A stretch of DNA of 64,000 bases from MGML01 sp964493985. Its GTDB lineage: Bacteria > Chloroflexota > Dehalococcoidia > Dehalococcoidales > UBA2162. Position numbers and translations under genes: made by a program. The stretch spans positions 9,398 to 73,397 of the forward strand of contig CAZBQL010000002.1 of NCBI GenBank assembly GCA_964493985.1. The letters run 5' to 3'. Below are positions 27,987 to 36,107 of this stretch, one piece after another (within the stretch, counting starts at the first letter, position 1; each line of letters starts with the position of its first letter). The notes under the pieces were generated by a model. The model saw only the letters and a program-made list of their open reading frames with translations, searched no databases and was not told the DNA's origin.

Positions 27987-28790
27987 ATGAGTCTGCCAGA
28001 TTTCTCTTTAAATGACAAAGTTGCCCTGGTTATAGGAGCAGGGAGTGTCAGGGGTATAGGGAGAGAAATAGCGTTAACCTTTGCTGAAGCCGGCGCTGAT
28101 GTAGCAATTTCCGGTATAAGCTCCAAATCATCGACCAGCGATCTGGATAGTACTGCCCGGGCTATCAAAGAGTTAGGACACCGCACTCTCGCTATGCGAA
28201 CCGATGCCACGAAAGAGAGTGAAGTGAACGCCCTCATGGACGCGGTGGCTAAGGAGTTCGGCACTATCGATATCCTGGTAAATAATGCCGGTGCATCCGC
28301 TCACGAAACACTTCTGAAAACCACCGAAGAACTGTGGGACAGGGCAATGAATATCAACTTGAAAAGTGCATATTTAGGTTGTCGTGCCGCAGCGCGTATA
28401 ATGACGGAAAATAATTCCGGTAATATTATTAATATGGCATCGATAGGGGGACTCAAGACAGGCAGCGCCTGCGTATATGGTATCGCCAAAGCCGGGGTAA
28501 TCGTTCTGACCGAATGGTTAGCCAATGAATTAGCGGCGTATAATATCAGGGTAAATTGCCTCGCTCCAGGACCTATCGATACCGATATAGGCTTAAACAG
28601 GATCGGACGTCCACCCTGGGAAGTAGCCAGTGGTACGTATGAACAAATGATTCAGAAAGGTGAAACACCCCTGGGTGGAAAAGGTAAAACGAGCGACGTG
28701 GCAAGTGCGGCATTATTCCTGGCATCAAATGCTTCGCGTTTTATTACGGGAGAAACAATAATAATCGATGGTGGTATGGTCCTGATATAA
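27987..28790 (+). CDS. SDR family NAD(P)-dependent oxidoreductase
   Basis: Classical short-chain dehydrogenase of 267 residues. The cofactor motif GAGSVRGIGREIA is a variant of TGxxxGIG. NNAG occurs in ILVNNAGASAHETL, the catalytic Ser is expected in NMASIGG, and YGIAK is the YxxxK pair. The C-terminal FITGETIIIDGGM is family-typical. The start is the ATG at 27987, with AAGGAG 8 nt upstream; an open frame extends further 5' but overlaps the divergent gene's leader. It is the first gene of a plus-strand catabolic set (AMP ligase, cupin, two more SDRs, phosphotriesterase). Substrate unknown; FabG/BaiA-like alcohol-ketone chemistry is likely. Confidence 0.92.
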   Translation: MSLPDFSLNDKVALVIGAGSVRGIGREIALTFAEAGADVAISGISSKSSTSDLDSTARAIKELGHRTLAMRTDATKESEVNALMDAVAKEFGTIDILVNNAGASAHETLLKTTEELWDRAMNINLKSAYLGCRAAARIMTENNSGNIINMASIGGLKTGSACVYGIAKAGVIVLTEWLANELAAYNIRVNCLAPGPIDTDIGLNRIGRPPWEVASGTYEQMIQKGETPLGGKGKTSDVASAALFLASNASRFITGETIIIDGGMVLI

Positions 28791-28832
28791 CTGATGGCTA
28801 CGGGTGGGCTGGCCTACCGATAAGCTCTGCAA

Positions 28833-28861
28833 TTTAAAAGAAAGCGATTTTCTATTATAAT
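28833..28861 (+). promoter_or_regulatory. Candidate sigma70-type promoter for the AMP ligase operon
   Basis: TTTAAA (28833-28838), a 17-nt spacer and a perfect TATAAT (28856-28861), 55 bp before the AMP-ligase ATG. The -10 is perfect; the -35 matches 4 of 6. Confidence 0.4.
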
Positions 28862-28915
28862 GCCAGAATACCACTTCATCCGGATAATTGACGGGCAAAG
28901 CACGGAGAGACCAAG

Positions 28916-30550
28916 ATGGCACTCGAAGGATTTATCGGACCGCATATAGAAGACGAAAAACGCTATATCGCCAATGGCTGGTGGCGGAACGTAACTTTCG
29001 GTGACGTGCTGGACGAGGTTGCTGAGAAATACCCGGAAAAAGAGGCATTTGTCGATAACAAAGTGAGACTAACCTTCACACAGCTGCGGGAAACGATAAA
29101 CAGTCTTGCGGCGAATCTTGTTGAGCTTGGAATCGCAAAAGGCGACCGCGTGTTACTTCAACTACCGAACTGGTCAGAATTTCTTTTCAGTTTTTACGCT
29201 CTACAGAAGATCGGTGCGCCGGCAGTGCTGATGCTGCCGAGGCATGGTCTTAGAGAAATTGACCATTTCAGCCGCATGACGAAAGCCAAAGCCTGGATAA
29301 TGCCTGAAAACTATCACAAAACTAACTATATTCCTGTGATAGTTCAAGCTTTGAAATCCAATCCCACGCTAAAACACATCATCATTGTTCGGGGAAGAGA
29401 AAACAGCTCTTTCATCTCTTTCGATAAACTCCTGAATGGCAGAACGCCCAACCGAAAACCACAAATCATAGAGAATGGACCGGAGGCATCGGATGTGGTG
29501 TTTATTATGCCTACCGGAGGTACTACCGGTCTACCAAAGGCAGTACCGCGTACTCATAACAGCGCCGCCTGTGATGCCTGGTATAGGACAGAAGCCCGGG
29601 AACAGGGAAAAGATGATATCTGCCTTCTTTCGGTACCCTTGGAGCATAATCTTGGACTGGCAGCAATGAATGGAACAATTCTTACCGGCGGGAAACTGGT
29701 ATTTCTGGATTCTACTAAACCGGAAGACTTCTGCGAGACTGTTGAGAAGGAAAAGGTAACCTGCGCTCCACTGGTGCCGACATTACTTTCGAGGCTGGTA
29801 AATTTTTCTAACCTGGATAATTATGATTTACGTTCGCTGAGGGCTTTGTATGTAGGCGGTGCGAAAACTCCTCCCGATATAATTCGTGCGGTGCATAAAA
29901 GGATGGGCAACATATATATATGTGCTTTCGGCATGTCCGAAGGTACCGGCTGCACTACCCGATTGGATGACAACCTGGATGTAATTCTAAATTCCGTCGG
30001 AAAGCCATGCTGTCCTCATGATGATTACAGGATAGTTGATGATGAAGGAAGGGAAGTTCCGGTAAACACCGAAGGCGAACTGATAGTCAAGGGACCGAGT
30101 ATATTTTTCGGTTACCTGAACAATCCTGAGGAAAACGCACGAGCATTTACAAAGGAGGGCTATTTCATCACCGGAGACCAGGCGGTGATAGATGAAAATG
30201 GGTATTTCAGGATAACAGGCCGGTCAAAGGATATTATTATACGTGGGGGAGAAAACATCAGTCCGGCTGATATCGAGGTAATGATTCGAGACCACCCGAA
30301 AGTGGAAGATGTTGCTGTTATCGGCATACCCGATGAAGAATTTGGAGAGAGAGTATGCGCATATATAAAGACTAAAGGAGATACCACCATTTCCCTATCG
30401 GACATCACCGGATTCTTAAACGAGCAGGGTGCATCGGTCCTTCAACTCCCGGAAAGGATTGAGATAATTGATGAAATTCCATTGACTAATATCGGTAAGC
30501 CGGACAAGAAAGCACTGAAAGAAGACTATTTAAGGCGTAGAGACGGATAG
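28916..30550 (+). CDS. AMP-dependent synthetase/ligase, EntE/DhbE-like aryl-acid activating enzyme
   Basis: Activates a carboxylic acid as acyl-AMP, probably forming a CoA thioester. 544 residues with core motif PTGGTTGLPKAVPRTHNSA (A3), FGMSEGTGCTTRLDD (A5, the form seen in 2,3-dihydroxybenzoate-AMP ligases), ITGDQAVIDENGYFRITGR (A7) and IIIRGGENISPADIE (A8). The C-terminal catalytic Lys is in NIGKPDKKALKED. The N-terminal RYIANGWWRNVTFGDVL also resembles EntE/DhbE. No siderophore carrier protein or synthetase is nearby, so a catabolic aryl-CoA or related ligase fits better than siderophore synthesis. GGAG lies upstream of the ATG. Confidence 0.9.
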   Translation: MALEGFIGPHIEDEKRYIANGWWRNVTFGDVLDEVAEKYPEKEAFVDNKVRLTFTQLRETINSLAANLVELGIAKGDRVLLQLPNWSEFLFSFYALQKIGAPAVLMLPRHGLREIDHFSRMTKAKAWIMPENYHKTNYIPVIVQALKSNPTLKHIIIVRGRENSSFISFDKLLNGRTPNRKPQIIENGPEASDVVFIMPTGGTTGLPKAVPRTHNSAACDAWYRTEAREQGKDDICLLSVPLEHNLGLAAMNGTILTGGKLVFLDSTKPEDFCETVEKEKVTCAPLVPTLLSRLVNFSNLDNYDLRSLRALYVGGAKTPPDIIRAVHKRMGNIYICAFGMSEGTGCTTRLDDNLDVILNSVGKPCCPHDDYRIVDDEGREVPVNTEGELIVKGPSIFFGYLNNPEENARAFTKEGYFITGDQAVIDENGYFRITGRSKDIIIRGGENISPADIEVMIRDHPKVEDVAVIGIPDEEFGERVCAYIKTKGDTTISLSDITGFLNEQGASVLQLPERIEIIDEIPLTNIGKPDKKALKEDYLRRRDG

Positions 30551-30608
30551 CAAATTGAGTATACAAGAAAGTTATAACTTATTAACAGTTTGTGAAAAGG
30601 ACGACAAT

Positions 30609-30959
30609 ATGAAAATAACGAGAATGTACACCGGTGAGGATGGCGAATCCCATTTCGAAGACATCGATATCTCTTTGGGCAGTCCTGACAAATCCGACCG
30701 ACGGTCGGAACTTATTAAAGCAACAGGTATCATCTTCAGGGAGACCGGAGGTGATTACTCTCTGAAATTCCACAACGCACCGCGCCGCCAGTTTGTAATC
30801 AACCTTGAAGGCTCTGTAGAGATAATTTTGGGTGACGGGTCAAGCCGGATACTCGGACCTGGAGAAATCCTCCTGGCGGAAGATACCACCGGTAGAGGAC
30901 ACATAAGCCGAGCCGTCAACAACCAGTCAAGAAAGTCTATCTTTGTTACTCTTGACTGA
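30609..30959 (+). CDS. Small cupin-domain protein
   Basis: 116-residue single-domain cupin. The barrel core reads RRQFVINLEGSVEIILGDGS and LGPGEILLAEDTTGRGH, close to the two cupin motifs, with few of the usual metal-binding His retained (FHNAPRRQF, GRGHISRAV). The start is ATG 30609, preceded by AAAAGGA at proper distance; an upstream TTG in frame is less likely. It lies 58 nt after the AMP ligase and 46 nt before an SDR. It may be a substrate-binding or non-catalytic sensor cupin, or an isomerase; function not known. Confidence 0.85.
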   Translation: MKITRMYTGEDGESHFEDIDISLGSPDKSDRRSELIKATGIIFRETGGDYSLKFHNAPRRQFVINLEGSVEIILGDGSSRILGPGEILLAEDTTGRGHISRAVNNQSRKSIFVTLD

Positions 30960-31005
30960 AATTTAAATCTTCTCATTTCAGCCAGTACTGGTAAGGGGGA
31001 ACGAT

Positions 31006-31791
31006 ATGGCAGAAAGGAAGCCACGACTCGAGGGAAAGGTAGCAATAGTGACCGGTGCCGGTTCACGCGGACAGGGGATCGGTAATGGCAAAGCAGCGGC
31101 GGTATTGTTTGCGAGGGAAGGCGCCAAAGTATTGCTTGTAGATCTTATTCCTGACAGGGTGAATGAAACACTGGAGATGATTGTGACCGAAGGTGGTGAA
31201 GCCAGCGTTTTCACCGGTGATGTAACCTTGCCCGAAGACTGCCTGGTAATAGTGAAAACAGCAGTTGAACGCTACGGAAAGCTGGATATACTTCACAACA
31301 ACGTCGGAATCGACAGCGCCGGAGGCATAGTCGACGTTGAAATAGAAGAGTGGGACAGGGTAATGAACGTCAACCTGAAGAGTATGATGCTGATGTGCCG
31401 TGCCGCTGTTCCGCAAATGATTTCCGGTGGAGGTGGCTCCATTACCAATATTTCGTCCATTGCCGCGTTAAGGCCGCGTAACATGGACGCTTATTCCACC
31501 TCTAAAGGCGGTGTTATCGCGTTGACAAAGACACTGGCATCCTCCCACGCAAAAGACCACATCCGCGTGAATTGCATCATCCCCGGTATGGTCTACACGC
31601 CGATGGTTGCCGGGGGAATGGACGAGGAAACGCGCGAGAAACGCTGGCAGTCGACTCCGCTTCAAACAGAAGGCACAGCCTGGGATATCGGCTGGGCGGC
31701 AGTATTCCTGAACAGCGACGAGGCACGATGGATTACAGGAACCATTCTGCCGGTGGACGGAGGGGCGTTACTGACGAGGCGTAGCTTCTAA
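31006..31791 (+). CDS. SDR family oxidoreductase
   Basis: 261-residue short-chain dehydrogenase. The cofactor loop is GAGSRGQGIGNGKAAAVLFA, longer than the standard glycine motif and shared with the SDR at 32853. NNVG replaces NNAG (LHNNVGIDSAGG), the catalytic Ser is in TNISSIAAL and the YxxxK pair is YSTSK. The end FITG equivalent is WITGTILPVDGGALL. AAGGGGG precedes the ATG. With the two other SDRs here it probably oxidises or reduces successive hydroxy/keto intermediates of one pathway. Confidence 0.92.
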   Translation: MAERKPRLEGKVAIVTGAGSRGQGIGNGKAAAVLFAREGAKVLLVDLIPDRVNETLEMIVTEGGEASVFTGDVTLPEDCLVIVKTAVERYGKLDILHNNVGIDSAGGIVDVEIEEWDRVMNVNLKSMMLMCRAAVPQMISGGGGSITNISSIAALRPRNMDAYSTSKGGVIALTKTLASSHAKDHIRVNCIIPGMVYTPMVAGGMDEETREKRWQSTPLQTEGTAWDIGWAAVFLNSDEARWITGTILPVDGGALLTRRSF

Positions 31792-31839
31792 ACGAACAAT
31801 GTATTGAATTATTTCTATACCAGTGAAAGGTAATATAAG

Positions 31840-32787
31840 ATGGCAATGATCAATTCGGTACTTGGACCACTCGATACATCCGACATAGGAACGACACTGC
31901 TTCACGAACATATCCTCAGTTCGTCCACAGCCATTCCCCAGAATTACCCGGAAGTACTCGATACGGGATATATGAGAATGATAGTCAGGAAATTGAAAGA
32001 GGCGAAAGCCGGTGGGATCGACACTGTCGTCGATGCCACTACACTCGACCTTGGCAGGGACGTGAACGTGCTGGCTGAAGCCTCGCGCAAAAGCGGCGTT
32101 AATATTATCTGCTGTACCGGCTGGTGGACAGAGAAACCTCGCTTTCTGAGTGGAATATCGATCGACAGACTGGCGAAGGGGTTCATTCGCGAGATACGCG
32201 AGGGAATTGCTGGAACGGACATCAAGGCAGGGATATTAAAAGGAGCTTCGGATAAAGCAGGCGTGCAACCGGAAGAAGAAAAGGTCCTGCGAGCGGTAGC
32301 CCGGGCCCATCACGAGACCGGTGTTCCAATTATGGTCCATTCCTACTCGCCGGGTCAGGTCGGCGGACGGCAGATAGCCATCCTGAAAGAAGAAGGTGTT
32401 CCTCTCAACCGGGTAAAGATAGACCATTCAAACGATACTACCGACCTTGAATACCTTTTCTGGATGCTGGAACAAGGGTGCTACCTGGGAATGGACCGCT
32501 ATCCCGGAGAAGGCGCCAGTCCGCTGGCAAGGACCAGGACCCTCAAGGCACTTATCGATGCCGGTTACAAAGATAAACTGGGAGTCTCCCATGACTGGTC
32601 GCTGGCTCGATACGTCGCCAGTGATTCTATAATCGGCTCATCCTCTAAGAGAAAGAAGATCAATCCGTATGATTACCTCTACATAAAGAAAGTGGTGTTC
32701 CCGATGTTGCGTGAGATGGGAGTTCCCGATAAGGTTATCGATAAAATCCTCGTAGACACCCCACGTAAATTCTTCGAGGGAGTCTAA
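31840..32787 (+). CDS. Phosphotriesterase-family metal-dependent hydrolase
   Basis: Amidohydrolase-superfamily TIM barrel of 315 residues. The expected binuclear metal ligands are all present: His22 and His24 (LLHEHIL), bridging Lys134 (GILKGAS), His167 (MVHSYS), His196 (KIDHSND) and Asp252 (SHDWS). Family members act as lactonases, phosphotriesterases or esterases; in a gene set with SDRs and an acid:CoA ligase, lactone or ester hydrolysis of a ring-derived intermediate is the likeliest role (inference). GAAAGG lies upstream of the ATG. Confidence 0.92.
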   Translation: MAMINSVLGPLDTSDIGTTLLHEHILSSSTAIPQNYPEVLDTGYMRMIVRKLKEAKAGGIDTVVDATTLDLGRDVNVLAEASRKSGVNIICCTGWWTEKPRFLSGISIDRLAKGFIREIREGIAGTDIKAGILKGASDKAGVQPEEEKVLRAVARAHHETGVPIMVHSYSPGQVGGRQIAILKEEGVPLNRVKIDHSNDTTDLEYLFWMLEQGCYLGMDRYPGEGASPLARTRTLKALIDAGYKDKLGVSHDWSLARYVASDSIIGSSSKRKKINPYDYLYIKKVVFPMLREMGVPDKVIDKILVDTPRKFFEGV

Positions 32788-32852
32788 CTACCGTAAACAA
32801 TTCAGAATATAATTACACCTATTTAGACCATGTATATCAGAGGAGGAAGAAA

Positions 32853-33653
32853 ATGCGATTGGATGGAAAGACGGCAATAATTATCGGTGCCGGTCAGAGT
32901 CCCGGTGAAGGGATCGGTAACGGTCGAGCCACGGCAATTCGATTCGCCCGGGAAGGGGCGCGGGTAATGGCGGTAGACCGTGATTTTACTTCCGCCGAAG
33001 AAACAGTTGCACTACTGGAGAAGAAAAACGGCAAACATTTCGCCTTTGAAGCCGATGTTACCAGAGAAGCTACGTTAAAAGCCGTCGTAGACGAAGCGGT
33101 TAAGCAATGGGGTAGAATCGATATTCTTCATTATAACGTAGGCGTCAGCCTCGGTGGCGGTGATACGGAATTGCTGGAATTTACCGAGGAAACTTTCGAC
33201 CGTATATTCAGAATCAATCTTCGTGGCGTTATCATGGCCTGTAAGCATGTGGTACCCGTAATGAGGAAGCAGCAGAGCGGTGTCATCCTGATGATCGGTT
33301 CACTGGCAGTTTACGAGAATTATCCTTATGTGGCATATAAAGCATCGAAAGCGGGGATGGTCGCTTTCATGCACCAGCTGGCAATACGCAATGCTGAATA
33401 CGGCATCCGTGCCAATGCCATTTTACCCGGCATAATGGATACACCGATGGCAGTAGATACCAGGGCAAAAGTGTTCGGGAAAAGTCGCGCGGAAGTAGCC
33501 GCACAAAGGGATTCCCGCGTACCTTTGAAGCATAAAATGGGCACTGCATGGGATGTAGCTAATGCAGCGCTGTTTCTTGCTTCGGATGAAGCCGGCTTTA
33601 TTACCGGAGTATCACTGCTGGTCGATGGTGGCAGTGCACTTAAAGTAGGGTAA
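32853..33653 (+). CDS. SDR family oxidoreductase
   Basis: 266-residue short-chain dehydrogenase close to the one at 31006. The nucleotide loop is GAGQSPGEGIGNGRATAIRF, with NVGV in place of NNAG, MIGSLAVYENYPYVAYKASK with catalytic Ser and YKASK, and FITGVSLLVDGGSA near the end. AGGAGGAAG sits before the ATG. It is the last gene of the plus-strand catabolic set; convergent molybdenum-hydroxylase genes follow after about 90 bp. Confidence 0.92.
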   Translation: MRLDGKTAIIIGAGQSPGEGIGNGRATAIRFAREGARVMAVDRDFTSAEETVALLEKKNGKHFAFEADVTREATLKAVVDEAVKQWGRIDILHYNVGVSLGGGDTELLEFTEETFDRIFRINLRGVIMACKHVVPVMRKQQSGVILMIGSLAVYENYPYVAYKASKAGMVAFMHQLAIRNAEYGIRANAILPGIMDTPMAVDTRAKVFGKSRAEVAAQRDSRVPLKHKMGTAWDVANAALFLASDEAGFITGVSLLVDGGSALKVG

Positions 33654-33746
33654 AATCGGTATATCAACGGGAATTAATTTCCAGAACGATTTAATCTATG
33701 GTTAAAGACAAGAGCGAACGTTATTCATGAAGACTGTTCCTGGATA

Positions 33747-36101
33747 TTAATCAGCACGACAGCCCAGAACGGCTCTTTTCACCAGAATTTTCGCTATCTG
33801 AATCTTGTATGTGTTATCCGGGAGTGGACATACATCTTCAACAGCAATATTGCCGGCTGCTTCGGCAGTAGTATCATCGATACTTTTTCCCGTTAAATAC
33901 TGCTCTGCGCTGACAGCCCGGTAAGGTGTATTATATACTGCATTCAGGCATATTCTCGACGACGTAACAGTCCCGTTTTCAATCTCAAGCGCTACCGCGC
34001 AATTTAGTATTGAAAAATCGATAGATTTCCTTAAGGCAAACTTGATGAATTTACTCCTCGCCCCGTTTTTCATCGGTGGTAACTCTATTTCCGTTATTAT
34101 TTCATTTTCGATTATCGTCGTATTATCGCCTTTTACCGTGAAGAAATTTTCCGCATCGATCACTCTCCGGGTGGTCCTGATTTTAACGTCAAGGGCTATA
34201 AGCACCGGGGCAATATCAGATGAGTTGACCGCCAGACAACCGCAGTTGAAACACCTGCCGGCTTCTTCCATTACCTTTTCCTTTTCCATGTTTCCGGTCT
34301 CTTCCAACTCTATATTCTTTACCCGCTCGGATACGGATAGTCCGGAGACATCGTTCCGGGCGGTCGGTCGCAGGTAATCCTTATCGAATTTTTCCGGATG
34401 GGTACTATCTGTATCCTGATATTTTCTAATTCCTTTCCCACCGAGATAACGGTCAATAGACTCGGCGGTATTCCTTCCTGAGGTTATTGCCTCTATAACT
34501 GTTGACGACCCGGTTACGCAATCACCTCCGGCAAAGATATTAGCGTCCAGTAAACCGTCCATATTGACTTCAAGACGGTCATCCGAACCAAGTAATTCCG
34601 CCGGTAAAATCGAATAATCCGGCACCTCGCCCGTAGCCTTTATAACAGCATCGTATTCGACAGTAAATTCAGAACCCTCGACAGGTTCAGGTCTTGGTCT
34701 GCCACTTTCATCGGTAGCACCAAGTTTCATCCTGGTACACTCAAGTACAATGTTCCCTTCTTGACCTTTTGCCGAAACCGGAAGTGTCAGGAACTGCATT
34801 TCAATGCTTTCCTCTTCCGCCTTTATTATTTCCTCTTCGATCGCAGGCATTTCTTCGCGACTGCGACGGTAGAGTATTACCGGTTCTGCTCCCAGTCTCA
34901 AGAGAGTCCTGGCAACATCTATTGCCACATTGCCGCCACCCATCACGGCTACTTTTTTCCCTGAAGATTCACCGATTATTTTATTATTTCTGAGGAATTC
35001 AGTACCCGAAACCATCAGTTCTTCGCCCCTTATTCCGAGGGGTCTCTCTTTCCAGGCACCCGTCGCCATGAATACGGCATCGTAATCTCCTGATATCTTC
35101 CTGATATCCTCGATTCTGCCGTCAGCAGGTCCTGTCCTGAAAATAATACCTGACTCTGCCAGTGCCGATATCTGTTTTTTTACAATATCTTTCGGCAGGC
35201 GGTATGGAGGGATACCGTACGTCAGCACTCCTCCCGGTTCTTCCATAGCCTCGAAGACGGTCACGCTATATCCAGTCTTTCTGAGATACCAGGCGCATGA
35301 AAGTCCTGCCGGTCCTGAACCGATTACGGCTACTGTTCCATTATTCTCTACTTCAGGAGGTCTATAAATCGACTTCGAATTCTCAAGGGCGTAATTGCCA
35401 ATATACCTTTCGATATTCCTGATTGATACGGCTTCGTCCAGTTCATCTCTGTTACAGACACTTTCACAGAAATGAGGACAAACCCTCCCGGTTATCGCCG
35501 GAAACGGATTCGAGTCCACTAGTATTTTTACTGCGCTGTCAATATCTCCCTCTCTCAGCTTACTCATGTAATCCGGGATATTTACGCCGGCAGGGCATTC
35601 GGTAACACATGGAGTATCATTCATCCTTGTGCTGCCGAAGATGGAATGATATCTACCTTCGCCGGCATAGGCATAACACCTTTTTCCGCCCTTTCTGATA
35701 CAGTAAAACCTGTTATCCGGCACCCAGTAGTACCAGCACCTGTTACTCTGGCAGATATTTCCTGCAATCGTTCCCTGTTCCCTGATATGAGGTGAAGCGG
35801 TTTTCGCAGCAGCTTCGGCAAGAGCGGGATAGCTTTTCTTAACCTCTGAATTCCGGGCAATATCTTCAAGCCTGGTAAGAGCGCCGATTTTCAGGAAGTT
35901 GTCTTCTTCCTTTATATAGTCCAGTTCGTCAATTTTCTTGATGTTTATAAGTACTTCGGGATATTCGGGCAATATGTTATCTTTCATCTGCCCGAGAAGG
36001 TCAGTACCACCGGCTATTACTTTCGCTTTGCTTCCATATTCCTCGATCGCCTGGGCTGCTTCTTCAAGTGACGTCGCGTTAATATGTTTGAATCTCTTCA
36101 T
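33747..36101 (-). CDS. Molybdenum hydroxylase FAD subunit with an inserted GltD-like oxidoreductase
   Basis: 784-residue nested fusion. Residues 1-160 are the FAD-binding half of a CoxM/HcrB-type subunit (VIAGGTDLLGQM, AAKTASPHIREQGTIAGNIC) with the extra cysteine segment CWYYWVPDNRFYCIRKGGKRC. The chain then switches to a complete GltD/NfnB-like unit: FeS domain (CVTECPAGVNIPDY, CPHFCESVCNR), FAD motif VAVIGSGPAGLSCAWYL and NAD(P)H motif VAVMGGGNVAIDVARTL. It returns to CoxM sequence at CLAVNSSDIAPVLIALD and finishes with the C-terminal domain. The insertion point is within the FAD domain. The frame is continuous and the gene starts 6 nt after the large subunit, so this is not an assembly joint by appearance. 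It would give the enzyme its own NAD(P)H site. Confidence 0.88.
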   Translation of the reverse strand: MKRFKHINATSLEEAAQAIEEYGSKAKVIAGGTDLLGQMKDNILPEYPEVLINIKKIDELDYIKEEDNFLKIGALTRLEDIARNSEVKKSYPALAEAAAKTASPHIREQGTIAGNICQSNRCWYYWVPDNRFYCIRKGGKRCYAYAGEGRYHSIFGSTRMNDTPCVTECPAGVNIPDYMSKLREGDIDSAVKILVDSNPFPAITGRVCPHFCESVCNRDELDEAVSIRNIERYIGNYALENSKSIYRPPEVENNGTVAVIGSGPAGLSCAWYLRKTGYSVTVFEAMEEPGGVLTYGIPPYRLPKDIVKKQISALAESGIIFRTGPADGRIEDIRKISGDYDAVFMATGAWKERPLGIRGEELMVSGTEFLRNNKIIGESSGKKVAVMGGGNVAIDVARTLLRLGAEPVILYRRSREEMPAIEEEIIKAEEESIEMQFLTLPVSAKGQEGNIVLECTRMKLGATDESGRPRPEPVEGSEFTVEYDAVIKATGEVPDYSILPAELLGSDDRLEVNMDGLLDANIFAGGDCVTGSSTVIEAITSGRNTAESIDRYLGGKGIRKYQDTDSTHPEKFDKDYLRPTARNDVSGLSVSERVKNIELEETGNMEKEKVMEEAGRCFNCGCLAVNSSDIAPVLIALDVKIRTTRRVIDAENFFTVKGDNTTIIENEIITEIELPPMKNGARSKFIKFALRKSIDFSILNCAVALEIENGTVTSSRICLNAVYNTPYRAVSAEQYLTGKSIDDTTAEAAGNIAVEDVCPLPDNTYKIQIAKILVKRAVLGCRAD

Positions 36102-36107
36102 ATGCTT

